Assembly: GCF_900452515.1 (NCBI RefSeq)
Contig: NZ_UGNW01000001.1
Coordinates: forward strand, 186,001 to 250,000
Length of the DNA: 64,000 nucleotides
Direction of reading: 5' to 3'
Source: Legionella birminghamensis
GTDB taxonomy: Bacteria > Pseudomonadota > Gammaproteobacteria > Legionellales > Legionellaceae
Shown in pieces: positions 46,468 to 55,801 of this stretch. Below the pieces are notes generated by a model, which saw nothing but the letters and a program-made list of their open reading frames with translations, had not been told where the DNA came from and made no database searches. A program made the position numbers and the translations under genes. Positions within the stretch are counted from its first letter, which is position 1. Every line of letters begins with the position of its first letter.

Positions 46468-48321
46468 ATGCAGTTCATTTTATATTTGGGATTGTTTTTA
46501 GTAACAACGGCTTATATATATTGGCGAATCACGGCTTCCCCTTTAACAATGCCAAACCCAGTCTCTTACCTCAAATTAGTGACAACACTGGTGAGCGAAA
46601 AAGTAAAATCAATTTATACCCAGGAATTGAATAACGAGAAGATTCAGGAAAGTTTTATGGCCTTAACCGTCGATTTGAGCAAAAAATCACTACAGGCTAA
46701 CCATCATGGTATCAGTTTTTTTCCTTTACCTGATTTAACACGCGTCTATGTGGTCTCAAAGCCGAGCTTGATTGAGCAGATATACAATAAGCGGGAATTG
46801 GCTGGGAAATATGGTCAGGCGCCCTTGTTTAACCGCCTCTCCTCTATTCTGGGGCCGAACAATCTCATGTCCTCTGTCTCGCCAAGCCGGGCTGAGCTAC
46901 GGGCGGCAATCTTGTTGCGTAATGAAGAGATGCGCCATAGAAAAAATGCGGAAAACCGCTACGAGCTGGAAGAGTTAATTGAAGAATTTTTTGAGTCACA
47001 AAGTGCTGATATTAATCCCAATAAAAAAACCTTGGGCCAAGTGATGGACGCCTTGTCCCGGCGCGTCCTGCTGTATACTTATTTCGGTAAAAAAAGTACG
47101 GAGGTCTTCGAAAGGCTTTACCAATCTGAGCTGACCCGTGAGTTGATGGGAAGTTTATTTAATATCGAACCCATATCCCAGAAAGAAAAACTGCGATTAG
47201 CCAATTTGAGGCAACGAATTTTCGATTTTGCCTATACGCTTTTGCAGCAGGACAATTTAAAAGAGGAGCTTTGCGCTTCTTATAGCTGGCTTAATCGATT
47301 GATTTGCATACATGTCCTGGGCAATGAAGATCTGCACGAGGCCTTGAGAAGCCGGGGAATCGTCCCTCACATGGCTCTCTCTGGAGAGCAATGCGAGGAG
47401 CTGGTCCAATTCGCAAAATCCCGGGGAGATGCCTGCCCTCTTTCCAGGGTAATCACTGATGCGGTCAATGAAAGCCTGTTTATTCCGCTGCTAGGCTTTG
47501 ATGCCACAGCAACACTGTTAGTATCCTCCTTAAAGCTTAGCCTGCAGGATCCAAGAATTTATAAATTAGTGAAGCAGGAGCTTGAAGAGCAAGTTGCTGG
47601 CAATTCCTACAACTTCAATCATTCTGCCTGGGATTCCAGTAAAGAGAAACCCTCCTATATAGAGGCGGTTATTTTGGAAGCCTCGCGCGTTTTGCCGCCT
47701 GCCCCGGTTATTCCTGAGGTCGTTTTGGAAGCCATGGAGCTAGAGAATGATGGCCAATTAATTACCCTGCCGGCGGGTTCCCTGTTATTAATGCCGCTTG
47801 AAACCATTCATAAGGACAGCGCCAACTTTCCTGACATCCATTTGTCTGCTGAAGGAGAGTCTGTCTTTGGAAAAAAACTAGTCACTGCGAATGACATTTT
47901 TCCAGAGCGCTGGCTTCCTGTGGACCGCCAGAATAATCCCTATAATGCTAACTGGTTAAGTGAAATCAAAGGCGTGAATCCAGTAAGATTGGAAAAAGAG
48001 AAGCGATTGCTAACGTTTAAAACCGGCAAAAACCGTTGCCCTGGGCTGCGGCTTGCACTCAGCGAAGCAATGTTAGTGTTTAAGATGTTGGCTAAATTTG
48101 ATTTTCAAATTGCGGAGGAAGGGGGCTTGGCCTTCCCGTTTGTTTATTCCAAGCCTTTACAAAGGTTCGGAGGTAAGGGGGTGTTGGCCGTTAGGAAACT
48201 GGTAAAACCTGAATCGGTTGCCGAGACGCTTGTGGTTGAGAAGCCAAACCCGCGAGTAGAATTGCCTGCTAATTTCAATGAAGAAAAGGAAATTGCCAAG
48301 GTTAGCAGGCTTCATCCCTGA
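46468..48321 (+). CDS. cytochrome P450-family protein, N-terminal membrane anchor
   Basis: The ATG at 46468 with AGGGGG upstream gives 617 residues, longer than typical bacterial P450s (about 400-450). A membrane anchor (about 1-18) is followed by the P450 fold: I-helix LGFDAT (342-347), K-helix E404-A-S-R407, and the heme loop F517-K-T-G-K-N-R-C524-P-G, in which C524 is the axial ligand. All core signatures are present, so it is probably active. No ferredoxin or reductase gene is adjacent. The C-terminal tail (about 575-617) is an added, charged extension. Confidence 0.85.
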   Translation: MQFILYLGLFLVTTAYIYWRITASPLTMPNPVSYLKLVTTLVSEKVKSIYTQELNNEKIQESFMALTVDLSKKSLQANHHGISFFPLPDLTRVYVVSKPSLIEQIYNKRELAGKYGQAPLFNRLSSILGPNNLMSSVSPSRAELRAAILLRNEEMRHRKNAENRYELEELIEEFFESQSADINPNKKTLGQVMDALSRRVLLYTYFGKKSTEVFERLYQSELTRELMGSLFNIEPISQKEKLRLANLRQRIFDFAYTLLQQDNLKEELCASYSWLNRLICIHVLGNEDLHEALRSRGIVPHMALSGEQCEELVQFAKSRGDACPLSRVITDAVNESLFIPLLGFDATATLLVSSLKLSLQDPRIYKLVKQELEEQVAGNSYNFNHSAWDSSKEKPSYIEAVILEASRVLPPAPVIPEVVLEAMELENDGQLITLPAGSLLLMPLETIHKDSANFPDIHLSAEGESVFGKKLVTANDIFPERWLPVDRQNNPYNANWLSEIKGVNPVRLEKEKRLLTFKTGKNRCPGLRLALSEAMLVFKMLAKFDFQIAEEGGLAFPFVYSKPLQRFGGKGVLAVRKLVKPESVAETLVVEKPNPRVELPANFNEEKEIAKVSRLHP

Positions 48322-48322
48322 C

Positions 48323-48437
48323 TATGCCTTGCGAACAACGTGAAGCAGTCCTGCCTTCGGTGCCTCATTCCACAGCGCCGATATTGCTTTGCCAAGGCTC
48401 GCAATGACGGTCGAACGTCATTGCGAACGTAGTGAAG
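48323..48437. repeat. palindromic repeat fragments of the TCATTGCGA family
   Basis: Contains ATTGCTTTGCCAAGGCTCGC followed by AATGACGGTCGAACG, then TCATTGCGAACGTAGTGAAG, plus an earlier degenerate TTGCGAACAACGTGAAGCAG. These are parts of the same palindrome seen complete at 3945-4038, here rearranged between the P450 and M28 peptidase genes. Confidence 0.7.
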
Positions 48438-48448
48438 CAGATCATGTA

Positions 48449-49648
48449 TTAATCGCTTGCCAACTCAATCGCAAAGGCTAAGCCTAATTTGGCAAAATTA
48501 ACCATATGTTCTGGTGTCAGGCGATCCATGGTATCCCCGGCAGTATGAATTTTTTGGTTATGGTGTTCGAAATCCGTTTCACAAGGAAATGCTGCCGGAA
48601 TTCCTGCTTCAGTCCAGGACGCATGATCGCTGCAACCATATCCACATTCTGATTCGCCAACTGGTACACCGATATAAGTCTTGATTAACTCAGACAGATA
48701 ATCAGTCAGCATATCATTGGTGTAGTCGCGGAAGACCCACATGGTTGGATCATTTCGGTCATTGCGAAAACCCGTCATATCAAACTGGACGGCAGCAAGA
48801 ACCGGAATTTTCTCATTCTGGAAATGCTCAACCACGTATTGGGAGCCTACCAGCCCACGCTCTTCAGCGGCATACCATATGATATAGATTGGACGGTTAA
48901 ATTCCTGGTGGGAGTTAAGTAGCACACGTGCGATCTCCATGACGCTGGAAGAACCGCTGCCATCATCACCAGCGCCTGGCATGCGGCCATCAAGCGTGTC
49001 CATATGGGCGCCGATTACAATACCAGGAGAGCGGCTTTCTTTATTCATTACCGTAACCAGAGACGGTTGCTTATACCAGGGGCCGGTTTTAACAAAATAA
49101 GCATCGACATCAGTCCGGCCTGCTTCTTTAGCCATGTTCAGAAATTGGGACTTAAGCCATTTGGCGGCCTGAACACCGGTCGTTTTTGTCGCTGAGCGAT
49201 TCTCATATTCGGTCAAATGTTTCAAGGTCTTCAGTATATTTTCGGATTTGACCTGATCCAGGGCCTCAACCACTGCTGACTGGTGTTTAACTTTGAACCC
49301 GCTCTTTAGCAGGCTGCTGGATTTTACTGCTGGTTTTGCCAGCAAATGATGCGCTGCATCTGCTTTTTGTTCAGCTGTTTTACCTGCCAGTTGTCCCGTT
49401 ACGTTGACAAAGTGTCCGCAACGTAATTCATCAGCCAGCAACGTAATATTTTGCAGTTGGTCTGATGGGAGATCTATAATTTTGAACTGGTTATCTTCAG
49501 CAAGCACCTTAAACTGTGAAGGCATTTTGGCTGCAAGACATTGCGGCACCTGTATCTGCTCCATATGCGCCTGGCTTTGGGCCGCCAGGGGATTGGCTAT
49601 CAGCATTAATCCAGTGGAAATAAAAGTCATCCATTGATTCAAACGCAT
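48449..49648 (-). CDS. lapA: secreted M28-family zinc aminopeptidase (LapA-like)
   Basis: The second of two adjacent ATGs (49648) has AAGGAG five bases upstream, giving 399 residues with a signal peptide (about 1-23). The M28 zinc site is complete: GAHMDT, GAGDDGSGSSSVM, AAEERGLVGS, QFDMTG and KIHTAGDT. In L. pneumophila LapA is a type II-secreted leucine aminopeptidase, encoded next to mavN as here. Cysteines in GESECGYGCSDHASW match secreted aminopeptidases. I infer orthology from family and neighbour. Confidence 0.85.
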   Translation of the reverse strand: MRLNQWMTFISTGLMLIANPLAAQSQAHMEQIQVPQCLAAKMPSQFKVLAEDNQFKIIDLPSDQLQNITLLADELRCGHFVNVTGQLAGKTAEQKADAAHHLLAKPAVKSSSLLKSGFKVKHQSAVVEALDQVKSENILKTLKHLTEYENRSATKTTGVQAAKWLKSQFLNMAKEAGRTDVDAYFVKTGPWYKQPSLVTVMNKESRSPGIVIGAHMDTLDGRMPGAGDDGSGSSSVMEIARVLLNSHQEFNRPIYIIWYAAEERGLVGSQYVVEHFQNEKIPVLAAVQFDMTGFRNDRNDPTMWVFRDYTNDMLTDYLSELIKTYIGVPVGESECGYGCSDHASWTEAGIPAAFPCETDFEHHNQKIHTAGDTMDRLTPEHMVNFAKLGLAFAIELASD

Positions 49649-49921
49649 CATTACTCCTTAATTGATAAATGGCTTTAATTCTTCATAAAGCGAGTTGTCT
49701 GTGATCGTGAAAAAATCCTGTTATCAACGAAAAACGCTTTATGATGCATACAGATAGTACATGATGACTTCAGGATTGTAATCCTAAATTTTTTTAGAGC
49801 GCCGCATAAACCACATTGATTGATCAATATGCAAATAAAATCAGCATATTGTATTGGGTTATGGCTTATTGGTTGTCCTTTATAAAGAACAATGTGTGTC
49901 AATTTTGCTCGTTTTCTTATT

Positions 49922-49940
49922 GATAATCATTTTCATTTGT
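49922..49940 (+). promoter_or_regulatory. Fur-box-like site upstream of mavN
   Basis: GATAATCATTTTCATTTGT matches 13 of 19 positions of the Fur consensus. It lies 40 bases upstream of the preferred ATG of the mavN-like gene. mavN/iroT is iron-repressed through Fur in L. pneumophila, so position and match agree. Confidence 0.55.
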
Positions 49941-49979
49941 TATAAAGTTGCAATTTCTTTGGATAGCCTCGGGCAAATA

Positions 49980-51929
49980 ATGAAATCAAAAAAAATTCCC
50001 TATTATCTACTCCTTCTTCTTCTCACTATTGGAGCCAGCTTAATCCTCGGTTTCCTGAGTTTTGGAGGCATGTTTGCCCTTTGGCCCATTCTGCCCTTAG
50101 CCTTCAGCGCCTTTTTTCTTTCTGTTGCCTATGAATATGAAATTTATGTGCAAAACATCACCGGCGCTTTGGACAAATTGGGATTTAAGCGCGACTTCCT
50201 GAAACGGCATCTGGCTAAAGAATTTTTGCTTAATAATTTTCCTAAAGATCAAGAACTGGCCGACGGACCAGAATTTTTCCGTGATTACCAAAGAATGCTG
50301 CAACGTTTGCACCAATTTGGTCATGATCCTTTGGACAAGGCAAGCCGTCTTAAAAAGAAAAAGATCGAGAAAAAACTTAGCGATATGGAAAAGTGGTTTG
50401 CTGAGCAACTTTTTGCCAAAGAGGACGTGGAAGCGGATGATTTAACTCCCTACCAGCGTGAACTTCGAGCCTGGCTGAAAAACAAAGGCCAGGATGAGGT
50501 ACAGGCTTTATTTGAAAAACGCCGAACCTTATATAAACTGGCCGGCGCATTCAGTATTCTGGCAGGTCTCTTCATGGGCGCCGGTACTACCTATCTTCTG
50601 GTTGGGGAATTTGCGGCTATTCCGGTGCTGGCATCCATCCCTTTTTCGGTATTACCGGCTTTCATCATTCCCATGGCTGTTATAGCGGGTGCCGCTTATG
50701 GTTTTTTAACCTATAACACCGTCACTGACATGATTAACAACGAGACTTTACGTCACTGGTATGAAAAAATCCGTGAAAATTTAGCCAAAGGCGTTACCCT
50801 GCGTAGCCTTTTTCTGGCAGTTAGTTCGCTATTATTGGTCGGCCTGGCGGTGGCGTTAACCATTTGTACTGCCGGCACCTGGTGGACAGTGGTCAAGAAT
50901 TCGCGTCCTTTGTTCGCCTGGATGGGCAAGATCCCCACCTTCGTCATGGGAATTATCAATCCAGTCATCACCGGATTATCGGCTCTCTTTTTTAATCTCG
51001 AGAATACGAGCGAGACCTTTGCATCCCTGGAAAAAGCGGTTAATAGTAAAACCTCTCTTTTCTCAGAGCTTAAAAAAGACTTCCAAAAAGGCTGGGCCGA
51101 GCTTCGCGCCCGTGAAAACTGGCTGCAGATTTTAAATCCATGGCGTCTAATCATTAAACTAACGCTGACCCCTTTGCGGTTAATCCTCTTTTTAGGGCAT
51201 TTAATCAGCATTGGAGTGACTTCTGATAGAGTACCCGGTATTCCGGAAATCGCGTCAGCAATTTTTGGGATTATTAGCGAAGGGTTTGAGGATTGGCATT
51301 ATTTCTTTCCCGATAGCCATGATCATCACCATAAGAAATTCAAATTATCCCATGCCTTAGAGGAGCGTTTAGGCTCTGAAAGGGAGCATAGCCATGACAA
51401 TGATGCACCTACCGCTATTTTGAAATTCCTGTTTACCCCCCTTTATCTTCTGGCAATGCTTTGGGATTATGCTGCAAGCCGTTTGAATAATCCCTTAAGT
51501 GAAGACCAGCCAAAAGATATTTTAAGTTTTAAACAAGCCTGGCACAAGCAAAGAGGCCAAATGGCCGAAGCGTCTGTCGAATTACAGGAAGCTCCCGAGC
51601 AGGTTTCTGAAGATTGGGAAATCGAGCATACCCTTTATAAGGTTGAGAACTTTCAGAAAAAACATTTATCTTCTGCTTTCATTAATTCAAAGACAATAAA
51701 AGAGAAAAACGACGGCTTGAATGCATTCCAGGAGGAACTGCGTCAATTTGCCAAACAGAAAAAAACAGCTGGTGAAGAGACCCCAAATTTGAATCTTAAA
51801 GCCAAAATTGAAGAAGAAGCCGGCAAAGGTTTCTACAACCGCCATCGCTTCTTTGATAACGGCGACACGGTGACTAAAAGCTTCCTGGAAGAATTGCCTG
51901 AAACGGTTTGCTCGGCCAGGGCCGCTTAA
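49980..51929 (+). CDS. mavN: MavN/IroT-like multipass membrane effector (iron acquisition)
   Basis: From the ATG at 49980 the product has 649 residues; a TTG-initiated frame from 49854 adds 42. About eight hydrophobic helices lie in the first 350 residues and near 420-470, with soluble charged regions between. A His-rich stretch (DSHDHHHKKFKLSH and EREHSHDND) could bind metal. In L. pneumophila MavN/IroT is a Dot/Icm-translocated, Fur-regulated protein of the Legionella vacuole needed for iron supply, next to lapA. Identity rests on size, topology, gene neighbour and the Fur-like box, since I cannot align it. Confidence 0.75.
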   Translation: MKSKKIPYYLLLLLLTIGASLILGFLSFGGMFALWPILPLAFSAFFLSVAYEYEIYVQNITGALDKLGFKRDFLKRHLAKEFLLNNFPKDQELADGPEFFRDYQRMLQRLHQFGHDPLDKASRLKKKKIEKKLSDMEKWFAEQLFAKEDVEADDLTPYQRELRAWLKNKGQDEVQALFEKRRTLYKLAGAFSILAGLFMGAGTTYLLVGEFAAIPVLASIPFSVLPAFIIPMAVIAGAAYGFLTYNTVTDMINNETLRHWYEKIRENLAKGVTLRSLFLAVSSLLLVGLAVALTICTAGTWWTVVKNSRPLFAWMGKIPTFVMGIINPVITGLSALFFNLENTSETFASLEKAVNSKTSLFSELKKDFQKGWAELRARENWLQILNPWRLIIKLTLTPLRLILFLGHLISIGVTSDRVPGIPEIASAIFGIISEGFEDWHYFFPDSHDHHHKKFKLSHALEERLGSEREHSHDNDAPTAILKFLFTPLYLLAMLWDYAASRLNNPLSEDQPKDILSFKQAWHKQRGQMAEASVELQEAPEQVSEDWEIEHTLYKVENFQKKHLSSAFINSKTIKEKNDGLNAFQEELRQFAKQKKTAGEETPNLNLKAKIEEEAGKGFYNRHRFFDNGDTVTKSFLEELPETVCSARAA

Positions 51930-51994
51930 TCCTGCTTGCTTCCCGCTTGTGAGAATGGTAGAAGGTAGTTTTAGATTTTAGAATTGAGGCAGTT

Positions 51995-52561
51995 ATGACA
52001 ATTAAATCGGATCGATGGATCACCAGAATGGCGTTGGAGCACGGGATGATTTCCCCGTTTGAAGCCGAACAGGTGCGTGATGCCGGCGATGGGCGCATCA
52101 TTTCTTTCGGTGTATCCAGCTATGGTTATGATGTGCGTTGTGCGAATGAGTTCAAGATATTTACCAATATCAATTCAGCCATTGTGGATCCCAAGGCCTT
52201 TGATGCCAACAGTTTTGTGGATGTGAAGTCTGATGTCTGCATTATCCCGCCAAATTCCTTTGCATTGGCAAGGACGGTAGAATATTTCCGCATTCCCCGC
52301 AATGTGCTGACAATCTGCCTGGGCAAATCAACCTATGCCCGTTGTGGAATCATAGTAAATGTAACACCGCTTGAACCCGAATGGGAAGGGCATGTGACGC
52401 TGGAGTTTTCCAATACCACCCCCTTGCCTGCAAAAATCTATGCTAATGAAGGGGTTGCGCAAATGGTCTTCCTGGAGTCTGATGAGATTTGTGCTGTCTC
52501 TTATCGCGATCGTCGCGGGAAATATCAGGGACAGACAGGCGTAACATTGCCGAGAACCTGA
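51995..52561 (+). CDS. dcd: dCTP deaminase
   Basis: A 188-residue enzyme converting dCTP to dUTP, which feeds thymidylate synthesis. [32 protein letters not shown], the substrate-binding [21 protein letters not shown] and the trailing TGVTLPR are all conserved in Dcd. It is convergent with ihfB. Confidence 0.96.
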   Translation: MTIKSDRWITRMALEHGMISPFEAEQVRDAGDGRIISFGVSSYGYDVRCANEFKIFTNINSAIVDPKAFDANSFVDVKSDVCIIPPNSFALARTVEYFRIPRNVLTICLGKSTYARCGIIVNVTPLEPEWEGHVTLEFSNTTPLPAKIYANEGVAQMVFLESDEICAVSYRDRRGKYQGQTGVTLPRT

Positions 52562-52650
52562 GCAGTGCCTGTTGCTTTGATTTAAGGCAAGCATTCAATC
52601 AATAGTCGACACATCCCCTGAGCTGTGCTTGTTAAGTTGCAGCTCCGGGA

Positions 52651-52971
52651 TTATTCGTCGTCACCCTCATTTTGCAAAGGGATACTTTCTCTGGAGCTGT
52701 CTACCCGTTCGCGTAATTCTTTACCCGGTTTGAAATGAGGGCTATATTTCGCCTCGGTGATCACTTTTTCACCGGTTTTCGGATTGTGGGCATTTCTGGG
52801 CGGGCGGTAATGCAATGAGAAACTGCCGAAGCCCCTGATTTCGATCCGTTGGCCGTCAATCAGGGCGTCACTCATTAATTCCAGAATCCGATTGATACCA
52901 TCACTAACTTGCTTTTCTGGCAAGTGAGTCATTTTTGCAGCTAGGTTTGCTATGAGTTGCGATTTAATCAT
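52651..52971 (-). CDS. ihfB: integration host factor beta subunit
   Basis: A 106-residue DNA-bending HU/IHF-fold protein, beta type: [14 protein letters not shown], the [20 protein letters not shown] beta arm with the intercalating Pro at its tip, and the [11 protein letters not shown] end. A C-terminal acidic tail (about 97-106) is slightly longer than in E. coli. IHF takes part in transcription, replication and differentiation of Legionella. The start follows a GAGGT site. Confidence 0.93.
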   Translation of the reverse strand: MIKSQLIANLAAKMTHLPEKQVSDGINRILELMSDALIDGQRIEIRGFGSFSLHYRPPRNAHNPKTGEKVITEAKYSPHFKPGKELRERVDSSRESIPLQNEGDDE

Positions 52972-53144
52972 ACCTACCTCGGTTGGCCGCGTTACAGGAC
53001 GCTCTTGCCAGAACTCCAGCCAAGAGCTTAAGTACTGCTTATATTAATCAGTATAGACTCGCAAAAAAATTATTCAATCTTATCAATTAACTGTAACAAG
53101 ATTTTAGAGGTCTGCCTATAGTTTAAAAAGATAAGTTATGTAGC

Positions 53145-53846
53145 CTACATGCTTGCAGCCTGCTTCTGTTGGATAAAAACACTGACCTCGCCCCAGTTCA
53201 TTTGCACTTTGACAGTGCGCAACAGGGTAAACAGGGGGGATTGCAGCGGTTTGCTGGTACTAAGCACCAGGCTTTGCGCCGCAATACTTTCCAATAAATG
53301 ACTCAATCGTTCCCACCGTTCGCCAAAGAAAGCAGTGGCATTGATATACACCAGGGTCGCATCTGAGAAATCAGCCGTAAAAATATCCTTGTTCTCAAAA
53401 TGAATAGAGGCTATCTGCTTGTTATAAGCGGGGGTTTGTTCCAGTTTCCGCTGCTGTTGTAAAGCACAGTTATGAAGGCTTTCAAATAATTCAATCCCAC
53501 AGCTCTTCTTCACCGGAAATACCATGGCTGAGGCGATGACTGCTTTACCAGTGCCGCTGCCCAAATCATAAAAGCAGGTTTGCGGGCCGGGGTCGCAGAG
53601 AGAAAGCAGGGCAATGAGCGATTGAAATTCAATTTCCCCATAAACATACTCGGGCGAATCATTGTCGGCGCGAGCCTGTTTAGAGAGATGAAAACCACTG
53701 ACTGATTGATACAGTTGATTAAATACCTTTTCATGAGCGTCGAGATTCAAGCTGCTTCGCCATTTTCGAAGTAACCATTGTTTCCGCCACTTTTTAATAT
53801 TAACCATTAAAAAGGGTATCAGTGCAAGGCCCAGTAGACTCCACAT
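53145..53846 (-). CDS. membrane-anchored DOT1-like SAM methyltransferase
   Basis: A 233-residue protein: N-terminal membrane helix (about 1-18), basic stretch (20-32), then a class I methyltransferase fold. YGE at 69-71, the SAM loop D94-L-G-S-G-T-G100, GIEL at 117-120, NKDIF near 152, and IN at 168-169 followed by AF match the order and spacing of motifs in DOT1-type lysine methyltransferases. Related bacterial proteins are also annotated simply as class I SAM methyltransferases; the target is unknown. The next gene starts 3 bases upstream on the same strand. Confidence 0.6.
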   Translation of the reverse strand: MWSLLGLALIPFLMVNIKKWRKQWLLRKWRSSLNLDAHEKVFNQLYQSVSGFHLSKQARADNDSPEYVYGEIEFQSLIALLSLCDPGPQTCFYDLGSGTGKAVIASAMVFPVKKSCGIELFESLHNCALQQQRKLEQTPAYNKQIASIHFENKDIFTADFSDATLVYINATAFFGERWERLSHLLESIAAQSLVLSTSKPLQSPLFTLLRTVKVQMNWGEVSVFIQQKQAASM

Positions 53847-53849
53847 TCA

Positions 53850-54587
53850 TTAGCTCTTATTAATGGGTGCATGGTTAAGTATCTTGTTTTTTTCCTGATG
53901 TGACAAACTGGGCCAGGCTTTTAGTAAGACTTTACCGGCTTCACGCTCATTTCTGGCCTGTTGATGCATTTCCCAGGGCAGTTCATTGCTAATATAAAGT
54001 CCGATAAACAGTGTGGTCATAAAAGTCACTATTAAAGCCATGCTCACTGAACGCCACTGAAAAGAACGCAGGAGGCCTGTGCTTTTTTGAATAGCCCGGG
54101 TGGCTACTTTTTCAACCTGCATGCAGCTTTCATTGGCTATTCGTTTAAAATACTGTGCATCGTAGTCCGCCAGTTGCTGATCAATTTTAGCAATTGACTG
54201 CTGGGTATGCTGTTCAATTAACCCCAGCTGCTTATGGAATCCCTTGTTAAATTCACGCAGCTGGCCTGCTATTTCGGCCAGCATTTGCTGACTGGCTTTT
54301 TCAAGCATGCCCAAATGCTTTTCGCCCTGTTTCAACGTTTGTTCTGCGTTCAGCCGAAAACGGGCAAGGCCTGCCTGGGTAAGGACTTCATGGAGCGACT
54401 CCAGTTCCTGATGCAGATTCTGTAATTTCTGTTCGATTTGTTGATGCTGTCTTTGTGCCTGCTCTTCAATTTCTTGCCGCCAGGCAATCATTTTTGTTTC
54501 GGCCAGTTCAAAATAGGCAATAAATTCCCCTGTATGTCTTAATAATTCTTTTAGCTTGGCTATTTCCTGGTCTCGCATTGGTTCCAT
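53850..54587 (-). CDS. coiled-coil membrane protein, hypothetical
   Basis: A 245-residue protein starting MEPMRDQEIAKLKELL behind an AGGAGGG site. Residues about 5-160 are Gln/Glu/Leu-rich and form a long coiled coil; one membrane helix follows (about 183-200), then a short C-terminal tail. I recognise no family. It is in a probable two-gene operon with the downstream methyltransferase-like gene. Confidence 0.65.
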   Translation of the reverse strand: MEPMRDQEIAKLKELLRHTGEFIAYFELAETKMIAWRQEIEEQAQRQHQQIEQKLQNLHQELESLHEVLTQAGLARFRLNAEQTLKQGEKHLGMLEKASQQMLAEIAGQLREFNKGFHKQLGLIEQHTQQSIAKIDQQLADYDAQYFKRIANESCMQVEKVATRAIQKSTGLLRSFQWRSVSMALIVTFMTTLFIGLYISNELPWEMHQQARNEREAGKVLLKAWPSLSHQEKNKILNHAPINKS

Positions 54588-54654
54588 AGACCCTCCTGGT
54601 TGTCAGAACTAACGCCTGCTAATATAGAAAACATGTGCATTACAAAGGTTATCC

Positions 54655-55461
54655 ATGTTAAGAAACTTTGCGATTGGCAGCGTTTTATTTATTGTTCTGG
54701 GAATGTTTTTTATCTTTTTATTTCAAAGAAAACTAATTTATTTTCCAGCAAGACTAATGCCAAGTCCTGCCAATTTCCATGCGCAGGATATGCAAATAGT
54801 GTCACTGCGCACAAAGGATAGACTGGTATTGCAATCCTGGTACAAGTCGGCAGCGCCTGGACAGCCAACCGTACTGTTTCTGCACGGCAATGGCGGCCAT
54901 ATTGGGATGCGCATGCCGATGGCCCGGCAATGGATCAAGAAAGGATATGGCGTATTGCTCCTGGAGTATCGAGGCTATTCGGGTAATCCTGGATCGCCTT
55001 CTGAGAAAGGTTTTTATCAGGATGCCGAGGCGGCAAGGGAGTTTTTAAGTCAGCAGGGAGTGTCCAATAAGCATTTGGTTATTTATGGAGAATCCCTGGG
55101 GGCAGGCGTTGCAACGTATTTGTCGATAAAAAACCCGGCTTGCGCCCTGATTTTGCAAAGCCCGTTTACGTCCTTAACTGCCGTGGCCCGGTATCATTAC
55201 CCGCTGATAGTGATCCCTCCCTGGGATAAATATGATTCGCTATCCAGGATTCGGCAAATTAAAAGCCCTTTACTGGTTCTTCACGGCGATCAGGACCGGA
55301 TAGTACCCTACCTTCAGGGGGTTGAATTGTATGAATCAGCCAATCAGCCCAAGGAGTTTGTGCGTGTTTTAAACAGAGGGCATAATAATCTTTGGCAACA
55401 AGCATTTTATCAGAGGGTCATTCAATTTATTGAGGAGCACTGCAGCGTGAAGCCGCCTTAG
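54655..55461 (+). CDS. alpha/beta hydrolase (ABHD13/BEM46-like), membrane-anchored
   Basis: A 268-residue serine hydrolase with an N-terminal membrane helix (about 6-24). The oxyanion motif is FLHGNGGHIG, the nucleophile S147 is in GESLG, D214 in GDQD, and H243 in RGHNNLW, a complete triad. The YRGYSGNPGSPSEKG segment is characteristic of the BEM46/ABHD13 group. It is divergent from the coiled-coil gene. Substrate unknown. Confidence 0.85.
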   Translation: MLRNFAIGSVLFIVLGMFFIFLFQRKLIYFPARLMPSPANFHAQDMQIVSLRTKDRLVLQSWYKSAAPGQPTVLFLHGNGGHIGMRMPMARQWIKKGYGVLLLEYRGYSGNPGSPSEKGFYQDAEAAREFLSQQGVSNKHLVIYGESLGAGVATYLSIKNPACALILQSPFTSLTAVARYHYPLIVIPPWDKYDSLSRIRQIKSPLLVLHGDQDRIVPYLQGVELYESANQPKEFVRVLNRGHNNLWQQAFYQRVIQFIEEHCSVKPP

Positions 55462-55510
55462 AATTGTCGAAACCTAAAAGGCCATGCCTCATTAAACGGT
55501 CGTTTTTTGA

Positions 55511-55718
55511 GACGTGACAAGCCCATTCGATTCCAACAATAATTCCATTGTGGAAGCCATTGTCTCTATGAGACACGGCTTAAAAATGCGCGTTTAGCAG
55601 AGGGCATTCAAAACCCGAAGCAATTACAATTTCTCAAAGACTTAGGCGGTGATGAAGGCCAGATTTTTTATTTAATCAGGCACTTCCAGCAGAAGAAATA
55701 GCAAAATTATTTGCCTGA
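55511..55718 (+). pseudogene. degenerate C-terminus of an EAL-domain protein
   Basis: Readable only by crossing frames: NNSIVEAIVSMRHGLKMRV, then after a small shift AEGIQNPKQLQFLKDLGGDE, then after another shift LFNQALPAEEIAKLFA and a stop. These match successive conserved segments at the end of EAL-type cyclic-di-GMP phosphodiesterases. At least two frameshifts are present and the rest of the gene is missing. Confidence 0.75.
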
Positions 55719-55742
55719 TTTTATATCATAAAATCTATTGTT

Positions 55743-55771
55743 TTTACAATCAAAAATAAATAAGCTAAAAT
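55743..55771 (+). promoter_or_regulatory. promoter of the 55802 gene
   Basis: TTTACA at 55743-55748 and TAAAAT at 55766-55771, separated by 17 bases, lie about 30 bases before the ATG at 55802. Confidence 0.55.
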
Positions 55772-55801
55772 GAACCCCTTTTTAAGCAACAAGGTTAGCT
55801 A

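Noticed and set aside
46156-46478. Open frames through the 45957-46365 repeat element on the minus strand
   Set aside because: Same reason: repeat-derived proline/serine/arginine peptides with no independent coding evidence.
49854-49979. N-terminal extension of the mavN-like protein from a TTG
   Set aside because: It would place the Fur-like box inside the gene and begins without a ribosome-binding site; kept as an alternative only.
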